A stretch of DNA of 64,000 nt from Cupriavidus yeoncheonensis (GTDB lineage Bacteria; Pseudomonadota; Gammaproteobacteria; Burkholderiales; Burkholderiaceae): contig NZ_CAJPUY010000027.1 of assembly GCF_905397275.1 (NCBI RefSeq), forward strand, positions 1 through 64,000. The letters are read 5' to 3'. The position numbers were made by a program, and so were the translations under genes. Below the pieces are notes generated by a model. It had not been told where the DNA came from. It did no database searches and saw only the letters and a program-made list of their open reading frames with translations. This document shows positions 45,426 to 52,917 of this stretch, in pieces. The first letter of the stretch is position 1; each line of letters begins with the position of its first letter.

Positions 45426-45701
45426 ATGATTCGTTCCCACGCTCTCATTGCTGCCACGCTCGCGCTCTCTCTCAATGCCCTGGGTGGCGCTGCCCATGCC
45501 GCGGAGCCGGCCAAGGCCCTCGAAAAATGTTATGGCGTGTCGCTCGCCGGCAAGAATGACTGCGCCGCCGGCCCGGGCACCAGCTGTGCCGGCACGTCCA
45601 AGACGGATTACCAGGGCGATGCCTGGACCATGGTCGAGAAAGGCACCTGCACGACGATCAAGACGCCCAAGGGCTACGGTTCGCTGAAGGCCATCCAATG
45701 A
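45426..45701 (+). CDS. bufA1: BufA1-type bufferin precursor (DUF2282)
   Basis: The 91-aa precursor has a cleavable signal peptide ([18 protein letters not shown]) and the DUF2282 core [19 protein letters not shown], then [16 protein letters not shown] and VEKGTC, with four cysteines at residues 35, 46, 54 and 75. This is the four-Cys pattern of bufferin-1 precursors. In that family an MNIO enzyme turns core cysteines into 5-thiooxazoles, and the product binds copper in the periplasm. CAGGAG precedes ATG 45426. Its stop overlaps the DoxX start (ATGA). The maturase is encoded 1.7 kb downstream in the same direction. Confidence 0.9.
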   Translation: MIRSHALIAATLALSLNALGGAAHAAEPAKALEKCYGVSLAGKNDCAAGPGTSCAGTSKTDYQGDAWTMVEKGTCTTIKTPKGYGSLKAIQ

Positions 45702-46147
45702 TGTCGCGTTCCAGCCAACACGCGATCGTGCCGGAGCAGGCCACCGCTGCGGTGAACGCCGCGCTGCTGCTGGTCGCCCGGCTGGGCATCGCCTCGGTGT
45801 TTTTTCTGTCGGGCAGGACCAAGGTGGAGGGGCTGCTCACGATCAAGGCGTCGACCTTTGCATTATTCGCATCGGAATACGCGCTGCCCGTGATTCCGCC
45901 GGATCTGGCCGCGGCTCTGGCCACGTGGTCGGAGCACCTGTTCCCGCTGCTGCTTGTGCTTGGTCTGTGCACGCGGTTCTCGGCAGCGGCGCTGCTCGGC
46001 ATGACCGCGGTGATCGAGATCTTCGTCTATCCCGATGCGTGGCCGACGCACCTGAGCTGGGCCGGCCTGCTGCTGCCGCTGGTGGCCTACGGCGGTGGAG
46101 CCTGGTCGCTGGATCACGTCGTGCGCGGCGCCTTGCGCAGGCACTAG
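45698..46147 (+). CDS. bufD: DoxX-family membrane protein (bufferin cluster)
   Basis: The 149-aa protein has four predicted membrane helices with DoxX features: [20 protein letters not shown] at the start, [40 protein letters not shown] and [20 protein letters not shown]. DoxX-like proteins regularly accompany bufferin and related MNIO clusters (BufD), where a redox or quinone-linked role is suspected but not proven. Its ATG overlaps the bufA1 stop, which shows tight coupling with the precursor. The symbol is by position and family. Confidence 0.85.
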   Translation: MMSRSSQHAIVPEQATAAVNAALLLVARLGIASVFFLSGRTKVEGLLTIKASTFALFASEYALPVIPPDLAAALATWSEHLFPLLLVLGLCTRFSAAALLGMTAVIEIFVYPDAWPTHLSWAGLLLPLVAYGGGAWSLDHVVRGALRRH

Positions 46148-46217
46148 CCGGACACGCTCGCTCTTTATCTGTCTTTCCCATTCAATGCAGGCCGCACCGG
46201 CCTGCCGGAGATTCGCA

Positions 46218-46982
46218 ATGCGGTTTATACCGATAATCGCCACCGCGGTGGTGCTGGCGGCCCCCTCGCTTGCCCCGGCGGCCACCCCGCCGGCGCCGGC
46301 AGGCGCCAGGCACATCCTGCTCGTATCCGACGCCTTCGAGGATGGCTCGGGCTGGCGCGTGGTCCACGACATCCTGTTCCACAAGGGCTACAAGGTCAGC
46401 GTGGTGCAGCTTCCCCACGTGTCACTCGGAGACGACGTCGGTGTGGTGCGCGACCGCATCGCCATGCAGCTCGGCCCTGTCGTCATGGTCGGCCACGGCT
46501 ATGGCGGCCTGGTCATCTCGGAAGCCGGCGCCCGGCCGAAGGTGAAGGCACTGGTCTATGTCGCCGGCTTCCAGCCGGACGTTGGCGAAGGCATCAAGCA
46601 GCTTAACGCCTCCATGCCGGCCGCCGGCGCCGCCAGCGTTCGCTCGACGCGTGACGGCCACCTGTTCGTCGATGCGGACAAGTTCAACGCCGACTATGCC
46701 GCGGATATCAAGGTGAACCGCACCGACTTCATGGCGGCTTCGCAGGCGCTGGTGCCCAACGCCCTGTTTTCCGGAAACATCTGGACGGCGGCATGGCATG
46801 ACAAGCCGACCTACGGCATCGTGGCCTCGGATGACCGCGTCATCAACCCGGACCTGCAGCGCTGGATGTACAAGCGCGCCGGTTCGAAGGTGACCGAGAT
46901 CAAGGCCAGCCACGCCGTGCACATCTCGCAGCCGGAAGCGGTTGCGCAGGTGATCGAGGAAGCCGCGCTGAATGTCCGCTAG
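46218..46982 (+). CDS. Exported alpha/beta-hydrolase-fold protein lacking the nucleophile
   Basis: The 254-aa protein has a signal peptide ending near APAATPP and the whole alpha/beta hydrolase frame of the small salicylate-esterase-like group: DILFHKGYKVSVVQLPHVSL, PVVMVGHGYGGLVISEAGAR, ALVYVAGFQPDVGEGI, and the C-terminal ASHAVHISQPEAVAQVIEEA. The nucleophile elbow, normally GHSYGG, reads GHGYGG with Gly94 in place of Ser, and the oxyanion VHGAF reads VSDAF. The catalytic His and Asp regions remain. It is therefore probably a pseudo-enzyme that binds rather than hydrolyses. It lies between the DoxX and BufA2 genes, all on one strand. Confidence 0.85.
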   Translation: MRFIPIIATAVVLAAPSLAPAATPPAPAGARHILLVSDAFEDGSGWRVVHDILFHKGYKVSVVQLPHVSLGDDVGVVRDRIAMQLGPVVMVGHGYGGLVISEAGARPKVKALVYVAGFQPDVGEGIKQLNASMPAAGAASVRSTRDGHLFVDADKFNADYAADIKVNRTDFMAASQALVPNALFSGNIWTAAWHDKPTYGIVASDDRVINPDLQRWMYKRAGSKVTEIKASHAVHISQPEAVAQVIEEAALNVR

Positions 46983-47029
46983 CGGTAGTCAGATCTTCTT
47001 TTTTTTCCAACCCAACCTGGAGTTTCACC

Positions 47030-47299
47030 ATGAACATGACCATCAAGTCCCGTGCCACCCTTGCCGCCGCCACCGCCCTCGTCGCGCTGGCCTCCCTGTC
47101 GATGACCGCCCCGGCGCGCGCCGCCGGCGGCGATGAGCCGGGCCGCTGCTACGGCGTCAATTCCTGCAAGGGCACCAGCCTGTGCGCCACGGCCAGCAAC
47201 GACTGCGCCGGCCTGAACGAATGCAAGGGCAAGGGCGTGCTTGTCAAGCCGGCGTCGGTCTGCCTGAAGGAAGGCGGGACGCTGACGGAACCGAAGTAA
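47030..47299 (+). CDS. bufA2: BufA2-type bufferin precursor
   Basis: The 89-aa precursor has a signal peptide (AALVALASLSMTAPARA-type, cut near residue 31) and a six-Cys core: GRCYGVNSCKGTSLCATASN, DCAGLNECKGKGV and SVCLKEGG, with cysteines at 40, 46, 52, 59, 65 and 78. NxCKG repeats and the CKGKG element are typical of BufA2-family bufferins, which differ from BufA1 in sequence and Cys number. A GGAG site precedes the ATG. It is 81 bp upstream of the MNIO gene and is the expected primary substrate of that enzyme. Confidence 0.9.
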   Translation: MNMTIKSRATLAAATALVALASLSMTAPARAAGGDEPGRCYGVNSCKGTSLCATASNDCAGLNECKGKGVLVKPASVCLKEGGTLTEPK

Positions 47300-47380
47300 A
47301 CACTGCAACCCGCGCCGGAAGGATTCGGGCGGCGCAAGCCCCCGGCCTTTCCATGCCCCACTTTCTGCACGGTAGCGAGC

Positions 47381-48214
47381 ATGACCATGCCAGTACTCAG
47401 TCAGCCATTCGCAGGCTACGGTCTCGGCCTGCGCAAGGAGCACTACCAGGACTTCCTGGAAGCCGAGGTGCCGGTCGATTTTGTTGAAGTGATCTCCGAG
47501 AACTTCATGGTCGACGGCGGCCGGCCCCGCCATGTCCTGCGCGAGGTGCGCGGCCGGTATCCGGTCGTGCTGCATGGCGTGTCGATGTCGGTCGGCTCGT
47601 CGGACGGTCTCGACCGCAGCTACCTGCAGCGGCTCAAGGCGCTGGTCGACGAGATCGAACCGCTGTTCGTCTCCGACCATCTCAGCTGGTCGCGTGTCGG
47701 CGGATTCAATTCCCACGACCTGCTGCCGCTGCCGTACACCGAAGAAGCCCTGGACATCGTCTGCAGCAACATCGCCATGGCGCAGGACGTGCTTGGCCGT
47801 GCCATGCTGTTCGAGAATCCGTCGAGCTATCTTGCCTTTCCCGGCGCAGCCATGACCGAGTGGGAGTTCCTCGGCGCGATGTGCGATCGCACCGGCTGCG
47901 GGCTGCTGCTGGACGTCAACAATATCTACGTGAGTGCCACCAATCACGGCTTCGACGCGCAGGCCTTTGTCGAAGGCATTGCCGCCGCGCACGTACGCCA
48001 GATCCACCTGGCCGGCCACAGTCAGGGACGCGACCTGCTGATCGACACCCATGACAGCGAGGTGTGCGAGGCCGTGTGGCAACTCTATGCCCGCGTGCGG
48101 TCGCGCGTCGGCGCGGTCGCCACCATGATCGAGCGGGACGACAACATTCCGCCGCTTGCCGAACTGCTTGGCGAGCTTGCCATCGCGCGTGCCATGGCGG
48201 GAGACCAGGCATGA
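47381..48214 (+). CDS. bufB: MNIO-family bufferin maturase (DUF692)
   Basis: The 277-aa TIM-barrel enzyme belongs to the multinuclear non-haem iron oxidative family. The expected metal and active-site motifs are present in order: GYGLGLRKEHY and VEVISENFMV, LHGVSMSVGS, VSDHLSWSRV, AMLFENPSSYLAF, LLDVNNIYVSATNH, QIHLAGHSQG, LIDTHDSEV and MIERDDNIPP. In bufferin systems this enzyme oxidises cysteines of the precursor to thiooxazoles using oxygen. ATG 47387 is an alternative start. Its stop overlaps the BufC start (ATGA). It is the only MNIO gene in the window and must serve both precursors unless a second is elsewhere. Confidence 0.93.
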   Translation: MTMPVLSQPFAGYGLGLRKEHYQDFLEAEVPVDFVEVISENFMVDGGRPRHVLREVRGRYPVVLHGVSMSVGSSDGLDRSYLQRLKALVDEIEPLFVSDHLSWSRVGGFNSHDLLPLPYTEEALDIVCSNIAMAQDVLGRAMLFENPSSYLAFPGAAMTEWEFLGAMCDRTGCGLLLDVNNIYVSATNHGFDAQAFVEGIAAAHVRQIHLAGHSQGRDLLIDTHDSEVCEAVWQLYARVRSRVGAVATMIERDDNIPPLAELLGELAIARAMAGDQA

Positions 48215-48963
48215 AGCTCGAGACCTTGCAGCAGGACTTCCGGGCCTGGCTGACGACGGCATCACCCGATGCGGCGGGGCGCCTCGGTGCGGACGCTGCG
48301 GCCGGGCTCGCGGTCTACCAGAACAACTACCGCGCGCAACTGATGGGCTGCCTGGAGACGTCGTTCCCGCGCGTGCATGCATGGATGGGGGACGAAGCGT
48401 TCCTGGCCGCCGCCATCGCGCATGTCGACAGCCATCCGCCGCACGCCTGGACACTTGATGCCTATGCCGACGGCTTTGGCGAAACGCTGGCTGCGCTGTA
48501 TCCGGACAACCCCGACCTGCACGAACTGGCCTGGATCGAGCACGCGATGTCTCAGTCGTTCGTGTCGGCAGACGCGGCCCCACTGCCGGTCGAATCGCTG
48601 GCGGACATCGACTGGGATGCCGCGCGCCTGGTCCTGGCGCCGTCACTGACGCTGCGGGCCGCCAGCACCAATGCGCAGGACATCTGGATTGCCATGAACG
48701 ATGACCAGCCACCGCCTGACAGCGAGATGCTCGCGGGGGCCTGGGGCCTGGTCGTCTGGCGCCGGCAGTTCGGATGCTACCTGCGGCAAGTCGATGCCAT
48801 CGAGCGCGACGCCCTGGTGCACGTCCAGGCGAACGGGCGCTTCGATGCGCTGTGCGCGTGGCTGGTCGAGCGCCTTGGCGAAGATGACGGCATCGCCCGG
48901 GCGGGCGAGTTGCTGGCGAGCTGGCTTGGCAATGAACTCATCGCCGGCGTCGAAGCCGCCTGA
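48211..48963 (+). CDS. bufC: BufC/HvfC-type partner protein (DUF2063)
   Basis: The 250-aa protein has the HvfC/BufC N-terminal domain: LETLQQDFRAWLTTASPDAA, GLAVYQNNYRAQLMGCLETS, FPRVHAWMGDEAFLAAAIAH, SHPPHAWTLDAYADGFGETL and NPDLHELAWIEHAMSQSF. A C-terminal winged-helix-like part (WRRQFGCYLRQVDAIERDAL) follows. In related systems this partner binds the precursor and forms a complex with the MNIO enzyme. The ATGA overlap with bufB means the two are made together. It ends 35 bp before an exported hydrolase gene. Confidence 0.92.
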   Translation: MKLETLQQDFRAWLTTASPDAAGRLGADAAAGLAVYQNNYRAQLMGCLETSFPRVHAWMGDEAFLAAAIAHVDSHPPHAWTLDAYADGFGETLAALYPDNPDLHELAWIEHAMSQSFVSADAAPLPVESLADIDWDAARLVLAPSLTLRAASTNAQDIWIAMNDDQPPPDSEMLAGAWGLVVWRRQFGCYLRQVDAIERDALVHVQANGRFDALCAWLVERLGEDDGIARAGELLASWLGNELIAGVEAA

Positions 48964-48998
48964 GCGCTTCCCTTCCTCCAACCCTGAGCCATGACATC

Positions 48999-50045
48999 GT
49001 GAGCAATCTCTTCCATTCCCGCCGCAAGGTCCTGCTTTCCGGCGTTGCGGGCGCCACGCTGGTCGCCGCCTCGCAGGTGCTGGCAGCACCGGACGCCAAT
49101 CGCGGCGCGGCAAGCGCTTCAGGCAACCCTTTGCCGCGCATGCGGGTCCGTCAGGTCCGCACGGACTACCTCGATATCGGCTATCACGAAGCCGGCCCGG
49201 AAAAGGGGCGGCCGGTGATCCTGCTGCACGGCTTTCCCTACGACATCCACAGCTATGTCGACGTGGCACCGATCCTGGCAGCGCGTGGCTGCCGTGTCAT
49301 CGTGCCGCATCTGCGCGGGCACGGCACCACGCGCATCCTTGCCGACTCCACGCCGCGCGCCGGGCAGCAGGCCGCCATCGGCGAAGACGTGATCGCCCTG
49401 ATGGACGCGCTGCACATGCCCGAGGCCGTGCTGGCCGGCTATGACTGGGGCGGCCGTGCCGCGTGCGTCGTGGCCGCCGTCCGTCCGTCGCGCTGCGTCG
49501 GCCTGGTTTCGGTCAACGGCTACCTGATCCAGGATATCGCCCATGCCGCCGCACCGCTGGCGGCACCGGTCGAACATGGCCTCTGGTACCAGTACTACTT
49601 CCAGACCGAGCGCGGCCGTGCCGGCCTGGAAGCCAACCGCCGCGACATTGCCCGCATCCTGTGGAAGAACAACTCGCCGTCGTGGCAGTTCGATGCGCAG
49701 ACGTTCGCCCGCGCGGCCGAGGCCTTCGACAATCCCGACTATGTCGATGTCGTGATCCATTCCTACCGGCATCGGCTTGGCCTGGCGGCCGGCTATCCAT
49801 TGCACGAGGCCACCGAGACAAAGCTCGCGGCCATTCCGCCCATCGCGGTTCCCACCATCACCCTGGACGGGACCGCGGATGGCGTGGTACCGGCTACCGA
49901 CGGCAAGGCGTCGGCCGCCCGCTTCATCGGCCCGCGCATCCATCGCCAGGTCCCTGGTGTTGGCCACAACCTTCCCCAGGAAGCCCCCGAAGCCTTCGCC
50001 GATGCCGTGACCGAACTGGTGCGCGGCGGCAAGTGGCGCACCTGA
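48999..50045 (+). CDS. Exported alpha/beta hydrolase, Asp-nucleophile type
   Basis: The 348-aa product starts at GTG 48999 with a Tat-like signal (SRRKVLLSGVAGATLVAASQ). The hydrolase domain shows VILLHGFPYDIHSYVDVAPI, LRGHGTTRILADSTPRAGQQ, AVLAGYDWGGRAACVVAAVR with Asp149 as nucleophile, and GVGHNLPQEAPEAFADAV with the catalytic His. Asp at the elbow indicates an epoxide hydrolase or haloalkane-dehalogenase-like enzyme. It is 35 bp from bufC and probably in the same transcript. Its link to bufferin chemistry is unknown. Unlike the hydrolase-fold protein at 46218 its active site looks complete. Confidence 0.85.
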   Translation: MSNLFHSRRKVLLSGVAGATLVAASQVLAAPDANRGAASASGNPLPRMRVRQVRTDYLDIGYHEAGPEKGRPVILLHGFPYDIHSYVDVAPILAARGCRVIVPHLRGHGTTRILADSTPRAGQQAAIGEDVIALMDALHMPEAVLAGYDWGGRAACVVAAVRPSRCVGLVSVNGYLIQDIAHAAAPLAAPVEHGLWYQYYFQTERGRAGLEANRRDIARILWKNNSPSWQFDAQTFARAAEAFDNPDYVDVVIHSYRHRLGLAAGYPLHEATETKLAAIPPIAVPTITLDGTADGVVPATDGKASAARFIGPRIHRQVPGVGHNLPQEAPEAFADAVTELVRGGKWRT

Positions 50046-50085
50046 TGCGGTGCGCCAACCTTAGTCCTCAAGGAGACAACGAGTC

Positions 50086-51420
50086 ATGACATCCCATTCG
50101 CTTCAACCCATCGACGACGCCGATGCCGTGGACTGGATCCGCGTCCAGCGCTATACGCAGGGAGTGATCGGCCCGAGCCAGCCGATGCTGGGACCGCTGG
50201 CCGATGGCGGTACGCTGGTCGCCGGCACGCCGCCGGGCTGCTGGGGCCCGATGATCACGCCGGCCTTCGAGGGCGGGCATGAAGTCACGCAGCCGGTGGC
50301 GATTGCCGGCGCCGAGGTCGGCGATGCGGTGGCGCTGAAGATTCGCCGGATGACAGTCACCTCGTCGGCCACGTCGTCCGGCGTGATGCAGTTCGTCGAA
50401 GGGCGCTATCACGGCGACCCCTTCGTGGCCAAGTTCTGCGGCCAGTGCGGCACCGAGCATCCCGCCAGCCACGTGGAGGGCATCGGCAACGATGCCATTC
50501 GCTGCAGTCACTGCGGCGCCGAGGTCAGCGCTTTCCGCTTCAGCCACGGCTACGTGATCGTGCTGGACCAGGAAAACCAGATCAGCCTGACGGTCAACCA
50601 GGCGGTGGCGGACCGGCTGGCGGGCAAGGCGTCGGAAATGTCCGCGCTGCCCGAACTGGCTGCGCAGCATTCGATCCTGTCGCTGGCGCGTGCCGACATG
50701 CCCGGTGTGGCGTCGCGCATGCGGCCGTTCCTGGGCAATATCGGCACGATGCCGGCACGGGACCTGCCCGATTCGCACAACTGCGCGGACTTCGGGCAGT
50801 ACCTGGTCGGCGCGCCGCACCGCTTCGCACTGACCAGCGACGAGCTGCAGCAGGCCAAGACCGATGGCCACATGGACACCAACTCGGTCCGCGAGGGCTG
50901 CATCCTGATCAGCCCGGTCAAGGTGCCGGGCGCGGGCGTGTACCTGGGCGACATGCATGCGCAGCAGGGCAATGGCGAGATCGCCGGCCATGCGACCGAT
51001 GTATCCGGCGAGACGGAACTGACTGTCGAGGTCATCAAGGGCCTGACGATCGACGGACCGATCCTGCTGCAGAATGTGGAAGACCTGCCGCCGCTGGCCC
51101 GCCCGCTGTCCGCCGCCGAGCGGAAGAAGGCCCGGGAGCTAGGCGCGCGCTGGGGCCAGCTGGAAATCGAGGAATCCGGACCCGTGACATTCCTCGGCAG
51201 CGGCGTCGATCTCAACGCGGCAACGAAGAACGGGCTGCAGCGCGCGGCTGACGTGACCGGGCTGCCGTACGACGAGGTGCTCAATCGCGCGACGATCACC
51301 GGTTCCATCGACATCAGCAGGCTGCCCGGCACCGTCCGCGTCACCTTCCTGTGCCCGCTGGCCGTGCTCGACCGCATGGGGATCGGCAAGCTGGTGCGGG
51401 AGAAGTACCAGCTAGACTGA
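50086..51420 (+). CDS. Acetamidase/formamidase-family protein with zinc ribbon
   Basis: The 444-aa protein follows the FmdA/AmdA family: RVQRYTQGVIGPSQPMLGPL, TPPGCWGPMITPAFEGGHEV, DSHNCADFGQYLVGAPHRFA, HMDTNSVREGCILISPVKVP, and GAGVYLGDMHAQQGNGEIAG, the last being the family core with Asp, His and Glu of the metal site. Between residues about 124 and 149 it carries CGQC and CSHC pairs, which would form a zinc ribbon. AAGGAG precedes ATG 50086, 40 bp after the hydrolase, so it may be the last gene of the bufferin transcript. The amide substrate is unknown. Confidence 0.88.
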   Translation: MTSHSLQPIDDADAVDWIRVQRYTQGVIGPSQPMLGPLADGGTLVAGTPPGCWGPMITPAFEGGHEVTQPVAIAGAEVGDAVALKIRRMTVTSSATSSGVMQFVEGRYHGDPFVAKFCGQCGTEHPASHVEGIGNDAIRCSHCGAEVSAFRFSHGYVIVLDQENQISLTVNQAVADRLAGKASEMSALPELAAQHSILSLARADMPGVASRMRPFLGNIGTMPARDLPDSHNCADFGQYLVGAPHRFALTSDELQQAKTDGHMDTNSVREGCILISPVKVPGAGVYLGDMHAQQGNGEIAGHATDVSGETELTVEVIKGLTIDGPILLQNVEDLPPLARPLSAAERKKARELGARWGQLEIEESGPVTFLGSGVDLNAATKNGLQRAADVTGLPYDEVLNRATITGSIDISRLPGTVRVTFLCPLAVLDRMGIGKLVREKYQLD

Positions 51421-51425
51421 CCATG

Positions 51426-51457
51426 GATGGCGCGGGCCTGGGGTCGCCCGCGCCATC
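51426..51457 (+). terminator. GC-rich hairpin after the acetamidase-family gene
   Basis: A perfect 12-bp stem GATGGCGCGGGC / GCCCGCGCCATC with an 8-nt loop starts 6 bp after the stop. No T-run follows. The right arm also encodes the first residues of the LLM relic. Confidence 0.6.
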
Positions 51458-51612
51458 GTGCTGCCGCTGCGGCATCCCCTGCACACCGCGAAGGCCGCCG
51501 CCGGCGTTGACCAGTTGAAGGGAGGCCGGCTGGTGCCGGGCATCGCGTCCGGAGACGCGCCATCGAATTCCCTGCGTTCGGCATCGAGGTCGCTCGCCGC
51601 CGTGCTACTGCC
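51446..51612 (+). pseudogene. Relic of a luciferase-like monooxygenase gene
   Basis: The plus strand reads ARAIVLPLRHPLHTAKAAAG, then VDQLKGGRLVPGIASGD. After a frame change it continues RAIEFPAFGIEVARR. Both parts align with the internal region of the intact LLM gene at 40253 (IVLPLRHPLHTAKAAASIDR, GGRFVLGVASGDRAVEFPAF). Start, N-terminus and C-terminus are absent, so this is a short frameshifted fragment left by deletion or recombination. Confidence 0.75.
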
Positions 51613-52563
51613 CTAGGCGACAGGTAGATGCGCCAGATTGCGGCGTCCCCAGTTCTCCGCCTGGCGCTCCAGATGGATGCGGATGAAATCCATCAGCGTG
51701 CGCGTGGCCAGCGTCGGGTATCGATTTGGTGCGGTCAGCATGTAGAGGCTGTCACCGACACCTTCTGGCTCGCATTCTTCCAGTACTTCGCGAGCCTCTC
51801 CGGACAGGAGCTGTTGCCATACGGCGTAACGTGGCAGCAGCGCCACGCCAAGGCCCGCCATCATGGACTCGCGCAGGAACGGATAATCCCCCGACTGGAT
51901 GCGAGGCGTCACAGGAAGGGTCATCGGTGTTCCCGCCATCCAGATCTTGAGCGCAAATCGCCGCCCGAGCGATGATGGGGCAATCATCTCGCAACGCTCG
52001 AAATCCTCCACGCCCAAGATAGGCCCGTGGCGATCTAGGAAAGTGGGCGTCGCGCACAAGCACCAGCCTACGTCGCAGATACGCCGGGCCACATGATCTT
52101 CGGGCGGGTGGGAGGTGATCTTCAATGCCAGGTCCACCTCTGCGGAAATGAGGTCGCCAATATTGTCATTGATGGCCACCCGGAGCGAGATTTGTGGGTA
52201 GGTACGGGCAAACTCAAGCAGCAATGGGGTCAGATAAAGATGCCCAAGTCCCGTAGGCAGGCGAATGCGGACATCGCCGCGAACCAGCGTACCAAGGCTG
52301 TCGATTGCCGTGTTCGCCGCCTGCAACTCGTCCAGCATGCGCAGCGCATGCCCATAGAGCAACCGCCCGGCTTCAGTAGGTTCGATATGACGGGTAGTGC
52401 GGCGCATCAACTGAGCCCCAAAGCGCTCCTCGAGAATCTTCAGTCGTCGCGACACATTTGACCGCGTCATGCTGCTGCGCTCGGCTGCGGCGGTGAGGGT
52501 ACGTGACTCGACCATCGTTACAAACAGCCTGACGAGGTTGAGGTCGAAATTATTGTCAATCAT
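51613..52563 (-). CDS. LysR-family transcriptional regulator
   Basis: The 316-aa regulator starts with DLNLVRLFVTMVESRTLTAA and NVSRRLKILEERFGAQLMRR and has the effector domain of the LeuO/CrgA type (VRIRLPTGLGHLYLTPLLLE, GWCLCATPTFLDRHGPI). It is divergent from the isochorismatase-dehydratase-CoA-transferase module and probably controls it. Between them lies a relic of a CoA-transferase gene. Its own 3' end abuts the LLM relic. Confidence 0.92.
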   Translation of the reverse strand: MIDNNFDLNLVRLFVTMVESRTLTAAAERSSMTRSNVSRRLKILEERFGAQLMRRTTRHIEPTEAGRLLYGHALRMLDELQAANTAIDSLGTLVRGDVRIRLPTGLGHLYLTPLLLEFARTYPQISLRVAINDNIGDLISAEVDLALKITSHPPEDHVARRICDVGWCLCATPTFLDRHGPILGVEDFERCEMIAPSSLGRRFALKIWMAGTPMTLPVTPRIQSGDYPFLRESMMAGLGVALLPRYAVWQQLLSGEAREVLEECEPEGVGDSLYMLTAPNRYPTLATRTLMDFIRIHLERQAENWGRRNLAHLPVA

Positions 52564-52693
52564 GAGTCAACACGGGTGGCACAAATTGCGGGATTGTTTC
52601 GCGCGGGCGCTGAACCTAGCATAAGCCAACCGTCTGATTTCTCCTATATGACCGCGTTTCTTCCGAATCCCGATTTGGCGATATCCGGCCTGC

Positions 52694-52862
52694 GTGCCGG
52701 ATATCGGCCAAGGCGTCGCCGGCCCCTATTGCGCGCACATTCTCTGCCAGCAGGGTGCCGAGATCATTAAGGTCGAGCGCTCCCGCCTGCGACTGGGGCC
52801 GCATGTCGGCGTCGTTCGCGGCCAGTTATCCAGCACGCCTCCAGTGCTGGCCCCGTCGCTGA
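52694..52862 (+). pseudogene. Relic of a CaiB/BaiF CoA-transferase gene
   Basis: The reading VPDIGQGVAGPYCAHILCQQ followed by GAEIIKVE is the N-terminal nucleotide-loop region of class III CoA-transferases. A frame change then gives APACDWGRMSASFAASYPAR, matching the family's GDWGR segment, before a stop. The start and about 90 percent of the gene are missing. It lies directly upstream of the isochorismatase gene. Confidence 0.65.
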
Positions 52863-52917
52863 CCTGCCCCAGCCGTCGAGTCTTCCATTGGCATCCAAAC
52901 CAACTCAGTTTCATACC

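Noticed and set aside
46979-48712. A 577-codon minus-strand frame opposite bufA2, bufB and bufC
   Set aside because: Both bufferin genes and their ATGA overlap are clear on the plus strand; the opposite frame has no recognisable domain.
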